Below are positions 15,280 through 22,375 of a stretch of 37,709 nt of DNA, piece after piece. How positions within the stretch are numbered: position 1 is the first letter of the stretch; each line of letters begins with the position of its first letter. This DNA comes from JBNKHG01 sp050290225 (GTDB lineage: Bacteria; Pseudomonadota; Gammaproteobacteria; Pseudomonadales; Cellvibrionaceae), in assembly GCA_050290225.1 (NCBI GenBank), contig JBNKHG010000087.1:1-37709 (forward strand). Direction: 5' to 3'. The position numbers were made by a program, and so were the translations under genes. Below the pieces are notes generated by a model that saw nothing but the letters and a program-made list of their open reading frames with translations, had not been told where the DNA came from and made no database searches.

Positions 15280-17274
15280 ATGAAAAGGTGGTTGGTTGGC
15301 GCCGTACTGGCGGCTGGGCAGGTATCCGTAACGCTGGCAGCAGCGACGACACTGGATTCACCTGACGGCAGTATCACTGTTCACATCGACGCTGATGCCA
15401 GCCACTTTACCATCACCCGGCGCGGAGAAAGCGTGATTGCTTCGTCGCCGTTGGGGCTGGACCTGGAAGGCGCGCCACCGTTGAGCGGGCTGCTACTGGA
15501 AACGCGCAAGAACGTTGATGTAGAACGTACCGTGCCGCTGGTCGCCACCAAGGCATCTGTTGCGTTGGATCATTACCACGGCACCACCCTGGTGTTCAGC
15601 GAACAGCAGGGCGACAAGCGCCGACTATTCCTCGATTTGCGCGCCTACAACGACGGTGTCGCTTTTCGCTACCGTCTCGATGCAGCCGGCCCGGTACGCC
15701 TGCGTGGTGAATACACGGCTTTTGTGCCCGCCGGTGACCCGACCTGCCTGGTTACCCTGGCACATCGGGCCCACGAAGAAACCTACGAGCGGTTGAAAAT
15801 ATCCCAGCTGCCTGATGGCACCCGTTACGACCTGCCGGTTGTCTGCACCAGCCCGTCTGGAAAAACAGCCTATGCCATTACCCAGGCGTATCTCACGGGC
15901 TACACCGGCGCGGCGCTGGTGCGCGAAGGGTGGGGCCTGCATGTGCAGTTGTCGGGGGTGCCGAACCGGCCGGGTGCCGCGTTCCAATCGCCCGCCGGCC
16001 TGCAAACCGCCTGGCGTGTGGTAATGATGGGTAACCGCGCCGGCGATCTGATTGAATCCCAGCTGGTAGGCAACCTGAACCCGGATCCCGAGGGCGACTT
16101 CAGCTGGGTCAGGCCGGGCAAGGCCGCGTGGGACTGGTGGTCCGGCCCGCTGGCAGGTATGAAGCCGGATATGGCCGCCTATAAGCGCTTTATTGACTTT
16201 GCGGCTGACGCGGGTTTTCCCTATTACCTGATCGATGCCGGTTGGGCCTGGGGTGCCAATAACGATGCATGGGTTGCCCTGCCTGAAACCGATATTACCC
16301 GGCCAGGCAAAGGTATCGACATACAGGAGCTGGTGCGCTATGCAAATGCCAAGGGTGTTGGGCTGCTCCTGTGGGCGCATTGGAAGCATGTGGATGAACG
16401 CATGGATGAGGTGCTCGATACTTATGTGCGCTGGGGTATCAAGGGCGTGAAGTTCGACTTTATGAGTCGCGACGACCAGGACATGGTGGACTTCTACCAG
16501 CGTGTGGCCGCCGCGACCGCCAAGCGCCACCTGCTGCTGGACCTGCACGGTGCTTATGTGCCCGACGGGCTACGGCGCACCTATCCGAATTACATTACCC
16601 AGGAAGGGGTGCTGGGTGCGGAGTGGAACAAGATGACGGCCCGGGTCAGGCCCGAGCACAATCTGATCCTGCCTTACACGCGCATGCTGGCCGGCCCGAT
16701 GGACTATACCCCAGGCGGTTTCCGCCATGTGATGCCAGAGGATTTCAAGGTGCAGGCGGTGATGCCGCTGACACAGAATACCCGTGGTCAGGCACTGGCC
16801 ATGTACGTGGTGTACGACAGCCCGTTGCAAATGGTGTCTGACGACCCCGAGGCTTATCGCAACGCGGCCGGTTTCGACTTCATCCGGCGCGTGCCGACTG
16901 CCTGGGACAAAACCCGCTTTGTGTCCGGCGAGCCGGGGCGCGATATCGTGCTGGCGCGGCGCCAGGGCGACACCTGGTACGTGGGCGCGATGCGGGCAGG
17001 TGAAAAAGACGGGTTTGTGGGCCAGTCGGTTTCGCTGGACTTTTTGCCACCCGGCCGCTATCTGGGAAGACGGCGACGCCCCCGACGCCATTGCGTACCG
17101 GGAAGTGGACGTAACGGCGAAAGACAAATTGGTGTTGCAGCTGGCTCGGGCTGGTGGTGCTGCGGTGATTCTGGAGCCGCACCCCTAATCCGTGGCGACC
17201 TGCCGAAGGCAGGCTGTAGCGGGGATGCCGAGACTGCAGTCCCGGATTTGAACAGGATGATTGTTGATTTTTAA
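15280..17274 (+). CDS. GH97 glycosidase (copy 2, divergent subtype) with a frameshifted C-terminus
   Basis: Catalytic residues point to a retaining GH97 enzyme: KFDFM with Asp393 and LGAEW with Glu448, again 55 residues apart. It differs from the other two copies (AWDWWSGPLAG, YYLIDAGWAWG, DLHGAYVPDGLRRTYPN, DYTPGGF), so its substrate may differ. A Sec signal is present without lipobox; GGGAGA at 15269-15274 supports the start. After LDFLPPGRY (about 17064) this frame becomes arginine-rich and unlike GH97, running to a TGA at 17274. Another frame from about 17064 continues as WEDGDAPDAIAYREVD and ends at TAA 17186-17188, which looks like the true C-terminal strands. The gene has therefore lost or gained bases near 17055-17070. 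The catalytic domain is complete, so activity may survive; a sequencing error is also possible. Confidence 0.85.
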   Translation: MKRWLVGAVLAAGQVSVTLAAATTLDSPDGSITVHIDADASHFTITRRGESVIASSPLGLDLEGAPPLSGLLLETRKNVDVERTVPLVATKASVALDHYHGTTLVFSEQQGDKRRLFLDLRAYNDGVAFRYRLDAAGPVRLRGEYTAFVPAGDPTCLVTLAHRAHEETYERLKISQLPDGTRYDLPVVCTSPSGKTAYAITQAYLTGYTGAALVREGWGLHVQLSGVPNRPGAAFQSPAGLQTAWRVVMMGNRAGDLIESQLVGNLNPDPEGDFSWVRPGKAAWDWWSGPLAGMKPDMAAYKRFIDFAADAGFPYYLIDAGWAWGANNDAWVALPETDITRPGKGIDIQELVRYANAKGVGLLLWAHWKHVDERMDEVLDTYVRWGIKGVKFDFMSRDDQDMVDFYQRVAAATAKRHLLLDLHGAYVPDGLRRTYPNYITQEGVLGAEWNKMTARVRPEHNLILPYTRMLAGPMDYTPGGFRHVMPEDFKVQAVMPLTQNTRGQALAMYVVYDSPLQMVSDDPEAYRNAAGFDFIRRVPTAWDKTRFVSGEPGRDIVLARRQGDTWYVGAMRAGEKDGFVGQSVSLDFLPPGRYLGRRRRPRRHCVPGSGRNGERQIGVAAGSGWWCCGDSGAAPLIRGDLPKAGCSGDAETAVPDLNRMIVDF

Positions 17275-17284
17275 AAGGTGATTT

Positions 17285-18061
17285 ATGAAAAGCTGGTCTT
17301 TGTCCCTGGTGATGAGTGGGCTTATCGCGGCCACGGCCCCGTTCGCGGTGTTGGCCCAGCCCGACAGTGCGGAACCGACATGTGCGCCTGACGCGCTCGG
17401 CACCTCGCGCACCCTGACGCTGAAGCGTGAATTTGTGGGCTATGGCAGTGTGCAGTACGGTCGGCTTCCTCTGGAGCCGGGTGAAGTTGTGATTACTTTC
17501 GACGACGGCCCGCGGCCGGAAACCCAGGATCGGGTACTGAAGACGCTCGCGGACGAATGTGTCAAAGCAACCTTCTATATGACCGGCGCCAACCTGGTAG
17601 AGCACCCTGAGCTGGGCTTGCGCGCGGTTCAGGCCGGTCATACCACAGGCCTGCACAGCTTTGCCCATCCGCAGTTACTGTCGCTGCCGGTGGACGAGCA
17701 GCTGGCCGACCTTGATAAGGGCCTGCAAGCCTTTGTCGACGTGTTCGGCACTGAACCGGCCAGCTACCGTTTCCCTTTCCTGGCTGAGACGCCGGCAGTC
17801 ATGAAGGTGCTCAAGGAGAAAAACATCACCGTAGCTTCAACAGACCTCGGTATTGAAGATTACTGGCCCAATGACATGCAGACAGCGGCCATGGTAGAGC
17901 GTTTGAAGAAAGCACTGGACCGCTCTGGCGGCGGTATCCTGTTAATACATGATGCGAATGGCCCGACGGCAGATGCCTTGCCGGCCCTGCTCAAGACCAT
18001 CAAGGACAAGGGCTACAAGATTGTGCACCTGCGTTGGGAGGATGCCCCCGCTCCTGGATGA
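17285..18061 (+). CDS. CE4 polysaccharide deacetylase, secreted
   Basis: A 258-residue NodB-fold metal-dependent deacetylase with a signal peptide ending VLA before QPD. Motif 1 TFDDGP gives Asp73 (base) and Asp74 (metal). Motif 2 is HSFAH with metal ligands His124 and His128. Motif 3 is RFPF, where RxPY is usual, and motif 5 is LLIHD. Family members remove N-acetyl groups from chitin or peptidoglycan or O-acetyl groups from xylan. In this setting xylan or oligosaccharide deacetylation is the more likely job, but the family call does not settle it. It follows the GH97 gene by 10 bases relative to the shifted frame or 96 bases relative to the probable original stop. Confidence 0.85.
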   Translation: MKSWSLSLVMSGLIAATAPFAVLAQPDSAEPTCAPDALGTSRTLTLKREFVGYGSVQYGRLPLEPGEVVITFDDGPRPETQDRVLKTLADECVKATFYMTGANLVEHPELGLRAVQAGHTTGLHSFAHPQLLSLPVDEQLADLDKGLQAFVDVFGTEPASYRFPFLAETPAVMKVLKEKNITVASTDLGIEDYWPNDMQTAAMVERLKKALDRSGGGILLIHDANGPTADALPALLKTIKDKGYKIVHLRWEDAPAPG

Positions 18062-18203
18062 GCGCAAAACAGCGGGGGCGCTCGCCGGTTTAAGCATGCT
18101 ATTTCCTGCCCTTGGCCGATACAGTCGACGGTATTCCTGCGGTGGCGCCAATGCTGGTCCACGCAGCTTTGTTTTAACTTACTGCAATGAGAGCTGAATA
18201 AAC

Positions 18204-20120
18204 GTGAAAAAACGACAGAAAATGAGTCTCCTGCTCGGCCTGGCCTTGAGCAGCAGTGCCGCGCTGGCGCTGCAAAGCCCCAACAAACAACTGGACGTGT
18301 CGGTGTCGGTCAATGCGGACAAGACACTCACTTACAGCGTCAAGCGCAATGGTGAACCGGTACTGTTACCTTCGCCTTTGGGGCTGAAGCTGGAAGGCGC
18401 GGATTTTTCCCGTGAAATCAAACTGGTGAACACCTCGCCGGTGAAGACGGTGACTGACCGCTACACACTGGCTGTCGGCAAGCGCCACGTTAATAAATAC
18501 AAGGCCAACGAACAGGTCTACTCAGTAGTGGATGGTGCCGGCCACAAAATGGACGTAGAGTTCCGCGTGTCGGACGATGGGGTGGCATTTCGGTATGTAG
18601 TGGCCGACCCTGGCCTTCCCAGCAAACGCTTTCTGGGAGAGGAAACCAGCTTCGCCTTCAAGCCCAGTACCCGCGCCTTTCTTCAGGCCATGGCGGTCGC
18701 CAGAACAGGCTATGGCCAAACCAACCCGTCCTATGAAGAGGATTACCAGGTGGATATTCCGGTTGGTCAACCTGCGCCCATGAAAGCGGGCTGGGTTTTC
18801 CCGGCCTTGTTCAAAAGCGGTGACACCTGGGTGGCCCTGACCGAGGCCAACATGGACGGCAGCTTTCACGCCTCGCGCCTGGCCACGGATTCCCCGAAGG
18901 GTGTGTATCACATCGATGGGCCGACACCGATGGAAGTTTTCACCCATGGCAGGCTGTTGGCGGAAACCACTGGCACCCTGACCACGCCCTGGCGTGTGAT
19001 CGCGCTGGGCTCCCTGAATACTGTGATGGACTCTACCCTCGGCACCGACCTGGCAGCGCCAGCGATTCCCTTTGATACCAAACAGGGGCAGCCCGGCCAT
19101 GCGTCTTGGAGCTGGGCTCTGCTCAAGGATGGAGCCACCGTATTCGATGTACAGAAACAGTTCATTGACTACGCGGCAGACATGAAATGGGACTATACGC
19201 TGGTGGATGCCGAATGGGACAAGCAGATCGGTTACGACAAAGTGGCGGAGCTGGCCCGCTATGCCGACAGCAAAGACGTGGGCGTGCTCGTTTGGTATAA
19301 CTCGGCCGGCGACTGGAATGAGGCCAAGCAAACGCCGCACGGCAAGCTCCTGACTCACGCCTCGCGAGTGAAGGAATTCGCGCGTCTGCGCGAAATGGGC
19401 GTTAAAGGCGTAAAAATTGATTTCTTCGGCGGTGATGGTGTCTCCATGATCGAGTATTACGTCGGCATCCTGAAAGACGCGGCCGACGCTGGATTGCTGG
19501 TGAACTTCCACGGCGCGACTCTGCCGCGCGGACTGCAGCGAACCTACCCGAATCTGATGACCGTCGAGGCAATCCGTGGCCTTGAGTTTACGACTTTCAG
19601 TCAGGCGGGGCACGACGCCGTTCCCGGACATGTGGTCAATGCCACCATGATCCGCAACCTGTTCGACCCCATGGACTTCACACCCATGGTGTTTGGCGAC
19701 ATCCCCAACATCAAGCGTATTACCCGCAATGGCTTTGAGCTGGCGCAATCGGTTCTGTTCCTGTCGGGCATCCAGCATTTTGCCGAGGTGCCGGAAGGCA
19801 TGGCGACCGTGCCTCAGTACGTTAGAGACTTCCTGGGCGACCTGCCACGTAGCTGGGACGACAGCCGCTTTCTGGCCGGTTACCCGGGCTCGCACGTTGT
19901 GATTGCGCGCAAGGCTGGCAAGCACTGGTATGTGGCCGGTGTTAATGCTGAAGAAAACGAGCGCACGATTGACCTGGATCTGTCCTTCATCGGCAAGCGC
20001 AAAGGCGTCATGATCACCGACGGTGCTGGGCAGCGCGAGTTCACCCAGGCCGAACTCAAGGCCGGCAAGGTTCAGGCGACACTGAAACCGCGTGGCGGCT
20101 TCGTTGCCGTGTTTCGTTGA
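18204..20120 (+). CDS. GH97 glycosidase, retaining alpha-galactosidase type (copy 3)
   Basis: The 638-residue product is a close paralogue of the GH97 at 9920: the shared blocks include NPSYEE, AGWVFPALF, ASWSWALLKD, LVWYNSAGDWN, NFHGATLPRG, RTYPNLMT and NLFDPMDFTP. Asp406 in KIDFF is the nucleophile position, and Glu461 in GLEF the probable acid/base. Unlike copy 1 it has an ordinary Sec signal (basic MKKRQK, cleavage ALA before LQS), so it is probably soluble in the periplasm or secreted rather than anchored. The start is a GTG; an ATG at 18222 is possible but lacks a ribosome binding site and the basic n-region. A 142-base gap without a gene separates it from the deacetylase. It ends the hydrolase locus. 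Confidence 0.9.
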   Translation: MKKRQKMSLLLGLALSSSAALALQSPNKQLDVSVSVNADKTLTYSVKRNGEPVLLPSPLGLKLEGADFSREIKLVNTSPVKTVTDRYTLAVGKRHVNKYKANEQVYSVVDGAGHKMDVEFRVSDDGVAFRYVVADPGLPSKRFLGEETSFAFKPSTRAFLQAMAVARTGYGQTNPSYEEDYQVDIPVGQPAPMKAGWVFPALFKSGDTWVALTEANMDGSFHASRLATDSPKGVYHIDGPTPMEVFTHGRLLAETTGTLTTPWRVIALGSLNTVMDSTLGTDLAAPAIPFDTKQGQPGHASWSWALLKDGATVFDVQKQFIDYAADMKWDYTLVDAEWDKQIGYDKVAELARYADSKDVGVLVWYNSAGDWNEAKQTPHGKLLTHASRVKEFARLREMGVKGVKIDFFGGDGVSMIEYYVGILKDAADAGLLVNFHGATLPRGLQRTYPNLMTVEAIRGLEFTTFSQAGHDAVPGHVVNATMIRNLFDPMDFTPMVFGDIPNIKRITRNGFELAQSVLFLSGIQHFAEVPEGMATVPQYVRDFLGDLPRSWDDSRFLAGYPGSHVVIARKAGKHWYVAGVNAEENERTIDLDLSFIGKRKGVMITDGAGQREFTQAELKAGKVQATLKPRGGFVAVFR

Positions 20121-20143
20121 TCGTTGCCTGTTTTAACACAGAC

Positions 20144-20173
20144 GGCTGGTCCCAGGGATACCGGGTGCCAGCC
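20144..20173 (+). terminator. Hairpin after the last GH97
   Basis: GGCTGG (20144-20149) pairs with CCAGCC (20168-20173), continued by CCC/GGG after a small internal loop. It begins 24 bases after the stop codon. No strong T-run follows, but position and stability suit the end of the hydrolase transcript. Confidence 0.4.
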
Positions 20174-20388
20174 ACTTCATTTGGTGGTTAGACAGGATCA
20201 AATGCCTGATTACACGAGCCATCGAAACATCAAAAGAACGGGTTATTACTTGAAACTGCGCTATAAATATTATTTGTAAAAATTCACGGCTTCACTTCCA
20301 GCAAAAAAATCCGAATTAAAACGTGTATAACAAGCGACTGTGCCGGTTTCGGGAGCTAGGTGTTTAAGACTCTGAGTCGGAGGGAAAG

Positions 20389-20490
20389 ATGGAAAACATA
20401 GCGCCAGAAATAACTCGGCAGCGACTATTGATTGATGGGTTATACACGAACGAAATCGCTCAATCTGAAGAAGTAGTAGCGAAGCAATAG
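20389..20490 (+). pseudogene. Truncated ORF of 33 codons with a strong ribosome binding site
   Basis: An ATG preceded by GGAGGGAAAG opens a frame with protein-like composition (start MENIAPEITRQRLLIDG) that stops after 33 codons inside the first of two direct repeats. A ribosome binding site this good before so short a frame suggests the 5' end of a gene whose remainder was deleted, perhaps in events linked to the neighbouring insertion sequence. I do not recognise the family. A genuine small protein is the alternative. Confidence 0.35.
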
Positions 20491-20520
20491 GGTCACGAAG
20501 TAAAGAAGTATTAGGGTCAC
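20481..20520. repeat. Two near-identical 16-bp direct repeats
   Basis: GAAGCAATAGGGTCAC (20481-20496) and GAAGTATTAGGGTCAC (20505-20520), 14 of 16 positions identical and offset by 24 bases. They mark the point where the truncated ORF stops being protein-like. Confidence 0.5.
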
Positions 20521-20831
20521 CCATTAGGCTTTTTGTCAAGTTAGGCAAAAAAATATTATCCCAATTTCTCACGGGATAACGGTTGTTGATACGCGCTTTA
20601 GCAATTTGCAGCCGGCTTTTCGCTTGGATGGTGTTTGTTTGATACACCAGTCACCCATCAGGATCAAGCTATCCGAAGATAGCCCTGGCTGTCGCCCCAG
20701 AAAAACGTCGGTTTCATACGCCGTTCAATCGAATGACAGATCTGTGAACTCAACACGGTGATTGGTATTGGTTCAACCCGTTGCTGACTCAACGTCTGCG
20801 CAAATAGACTTTTGTGGCGCGTCGAATAGGG

Positions 20832-20897
20832 GGCAGAGCTGGGCCAATCAGGCCTGGTGGTTTGTGCCAACCCCATCACTGGTTAACCAGCTCTGCC
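20832..20897 (-). ncRNA. Folded block downstream of the IS110 transposase, guide (bridge) RNA candidate
   Basis: GGCAGAGCTGG (20832-20842) and CCAGCTCTGCC (20887-20897) pair perfectly and enclose two smaller hairpins, GGCC-AATCA-GGCC (20842-20854) and GGTT/AACC (20859-20872). The block begins 4 bases after the transposase stop. IS110-family elements encode a structured guide RNA in a non-coding end, downstream of the transposase in the IS1111 group. The position and branched fold agree with this, but a simple terminator is possible. Confidence 0.35.
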
Positions 20898-20901
20898 AAG
20901 C

Positions 20902-21912
20902 TCAGTTAAATAATCGCTTCTCGTCATAGGCGACACCGTTGCGCAAAATCCAGTAACAGGCTCTGGCGAGCTTGTGGGCCAGAGCTTTCCTGGCGACGAT
21001 GGGATTGGTTTCCTTGGCTTTGCGCTGGTAAAAATCCCGTGCCTTTTCACTGCGCCGTATGGCGAAGTTGGCGGCTTCGATGAATGCCCACGCCAGGTAG
21101 CGATTGCCGTTCTTACGGTTGTTCTCGCCTTTCTTTTTGCCATTGCTTTCGCGCCGGCTGTCCACGCAACGGCAATAAGAGGCGTAATTGCCCGGTGCGT
21201 TGAAGCGCTGGATGTCACCGGTTTCCAGCAAAACCAACTGCCCCAGGATATTACCGATGCCGGGAACGGTCTTAAGGTGAATAAAATCGGAAGACGAGCC
21301 AACTTGGGACAGAGCGCTGTGCTCAATGATTTTGATCTGCCGCGTCAGGGCCCTCACGACGTCAATGGCGCATTGCAATGAGAGATGCGTGTTGCTGTCG
21401 CCGAATTCCGGTGGCGCAAATTTTTTCGCTTTTATCGTGTCTGCCCGCAACGTGGCACCTGTGTGCAACTGGACAAACGATTTAAGACGGATAATTTCTC
21501 GGGAGCGGTCCTGTACCAATTGCATGCGTTTGCGCAGCAGATCGCGCAGTCCTCGTTGTTCCTTGGGGTAGATGTAGCCGGTGGGCAGGATGCCCAGCCG
21601 CATCAGATGGGCTAGGTGAAACGCGTCGTAGCGGTCGTTGGTACGTTTGATCCCGCTGTACTGGACGACCTTGGCGGTATTGACCAGTTGCGCCTTGAAG
21701 CCGGCTTCCATCAAGGCATCCACCAGCCAGTACCAGTTATACGTTGATTCCACAGCAACGCCTTTTAGCCGTTTTTTGTAGCGCGATAAGGTTTTGATGA
21801 CGTGCTCTGCCTGATTGTCGAGTTTTACCTCAAGCAGGCGTTTGTCGTGCTCATTGATTACACACACGACGTTATTGTTTGAATGTAAATCGATTCCGCA
21901 ATACAGTGACAT
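20902..21912 (-). CDS. IS110-family DEDD transposase (recombinase)
   Basis: 336-residue transposase that moves its element with a RuvC-like DEDD domain plus a C-terminal serine-bearing domain. The acidic residues are visible as Asp8 (CGIDLHS), Glu55 (GVAVEST), Asp93 and Asp96 (TNDRYDA). A helix-hairpin-helix-like VPGIGNILG follows, then the C-terminal domain with the basic SRRESNGKKKGEN and KNGNRYL region. The frame is open a little upstream, but ATG 21912 has GGAGG at 21922-21918, which fixes the start. That ribosome binding site is buried in a 9-bp stem. The gene looks intact, so the element may still be active. Confidence 0.93.
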   Translation of the reverse strand: MSLYCGIDLHSNNNVVCVINEHDKRLLEVKLDNQAEHVIKTLSRYKKRLKGVAVESTYNWYWLVDALMEAGFKAQLVNTAKVVQYSGIKRTNDRYDAFHLAHLMRLGILPTGYIYPKEQRGLRDLLRKRMQLVQDRSREIIRLKSFVQLHTGATLRADTIKAKKFAPPEFGDSNTHLSLQCAIDVVRALTRQIKIIEHSALSQVGSSSDFIHLKTVPGIGNILGQLVLLETGDIQRFNAPGNYASYCRCVDSRRESNGKKKGENNRKNGNRYLAWAFIEAANFAIRRSEKARDFYQRKAKETNPIVARKALAHKLARACYWILRNGVAYDEKRLFN

Positions 21913-21994
21913 GGCAGCCTCCAATGAGTGGTTTTGGTCGACTATCATTGTAGTCCTCACCCGCTGCATGGCACGTAGGTGGGGCGAGGCTGCC
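21913..21994 (-). promoter_or_regulatory. Transposase leader structure sequestering the ribosome binding site
   Basis: Read on the - strand, GGCAGCCTC (21994-21986) pairs with GAGGCTGCC (21921-21913), whose last base abuts the ATG; the GGAGG ribosome binding site is largely inside this stem. Two inner hairpins, a 7-bp one (21978-21984 with 21955-21961, one G-T pair) and GACTA/TAGTC (21951-21955 with 21940-21944), give a three-way junction. It would keep transposase translation low, or it could be part of a guide RNA. Confidence 0.5.
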
Positions 21995-22375
21995 TTATGT
22001 TTATCAGGTCTTGAATTTTTAACACCACCTTTTAGGTATGCCGGCGTAAAGTAATTTCAGAGGTTAAAAGCGGGACACCCACTGTAATACTTTTACCCGA
22101 TGGACAGTCCCCCTCTGACGCACTCTAAAATCATCGCCGTTCCCAACCATCCCTGGCAACAGGATACGGCACTGGTACTATTGCAGCCGCCAGTTTGAAA
22201 GTTGTTTAAGGGCATCGTTGGGCGAGCCCTCCAACTCCAGCGGGCCTGTTAGCTGTTGGGGCTTCGCCGCGCTCCCGGCATGGCCGCCTGCCGAGCGCTG
22301 CTCTGTTGAGATAGACCCACGCTTTTAAATCCAGATTTCCACCCGGGGAGGGGGCTGTTGCTCCGGGTGCTGGTA
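21995..22375. other. Intergenic region between the IS element and avtA
   Basis: 381 bases. The part to about 22100 is AT-rich and probably contains the left end of the insertion sequence. A 32-codon frame (22100-22198, +) and a - strand frame near 22195-22330 ending QLSNWRLQ have protein-like composition but no ribosome binding site that I can see; they may be gene fragments. A hairpin, CACCCGG (22340-22346) with CCGGGTG (22363-22369), sits just past the avtA stop. Confidence 0.4.
22340..22369 (-). terminator. Hairpin after avtA
   Basis: On the - strand CACCCGG and CCGGGTG form a 7-bp GC-rich stem, extendable with a two-base bulge, 7 bases after the avtA stop codon. There is no T-tract. Confidence 0.4.

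Larger units (their letters stand above)
20174..20831. other. Non-coding scar between the hydrolase locus and the insertion sequence
   Basis: AT-rich and apparently decayed. It contains a truncated ORF (20389-20490) and the short direct repeats at 20481-20520; otherwise no gene. Two - strand frames here (20270-20647 and 20664-20879) have no recognisable product or good ribosome binding site. The shift in composition from the hydrolases is visible by eye. Confidence 0.4.
20832..21994 (-). mobile_element. IS110-family insertion sequence (minimum extent; ends not located)
   Basis: Bounded here by the folded blocks on either side of the transposase. IS110 elements lack the usual terminal inverted repeats and target duplications, so the true ends cannot be read from one copy; they may lie within 20521-20831 and 21995-22110. 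A second copy or an empty site in a relative would fix them. Confidence 0.5.

Noticed and set aside
18522..19925. Long - strand frame (467 residues) inside the third GH97 gene
   Set aside because: Product has no recognisable motif and lies wholly within an enzyme gene with intact catalytic blocks.
20270..20647. - strand frame of 125 residues in the scar region
   Set aside because: AT-rich stretch, no recognisable domain; crosses the direct repeats and the truncated ORF on the other strand.
20664..20879. - strand frame of 71 residues just after the transposase
   Set aside because: It overlaps the folded block after the transposase, and the product is not recognisable; probably non-coding end of the element.
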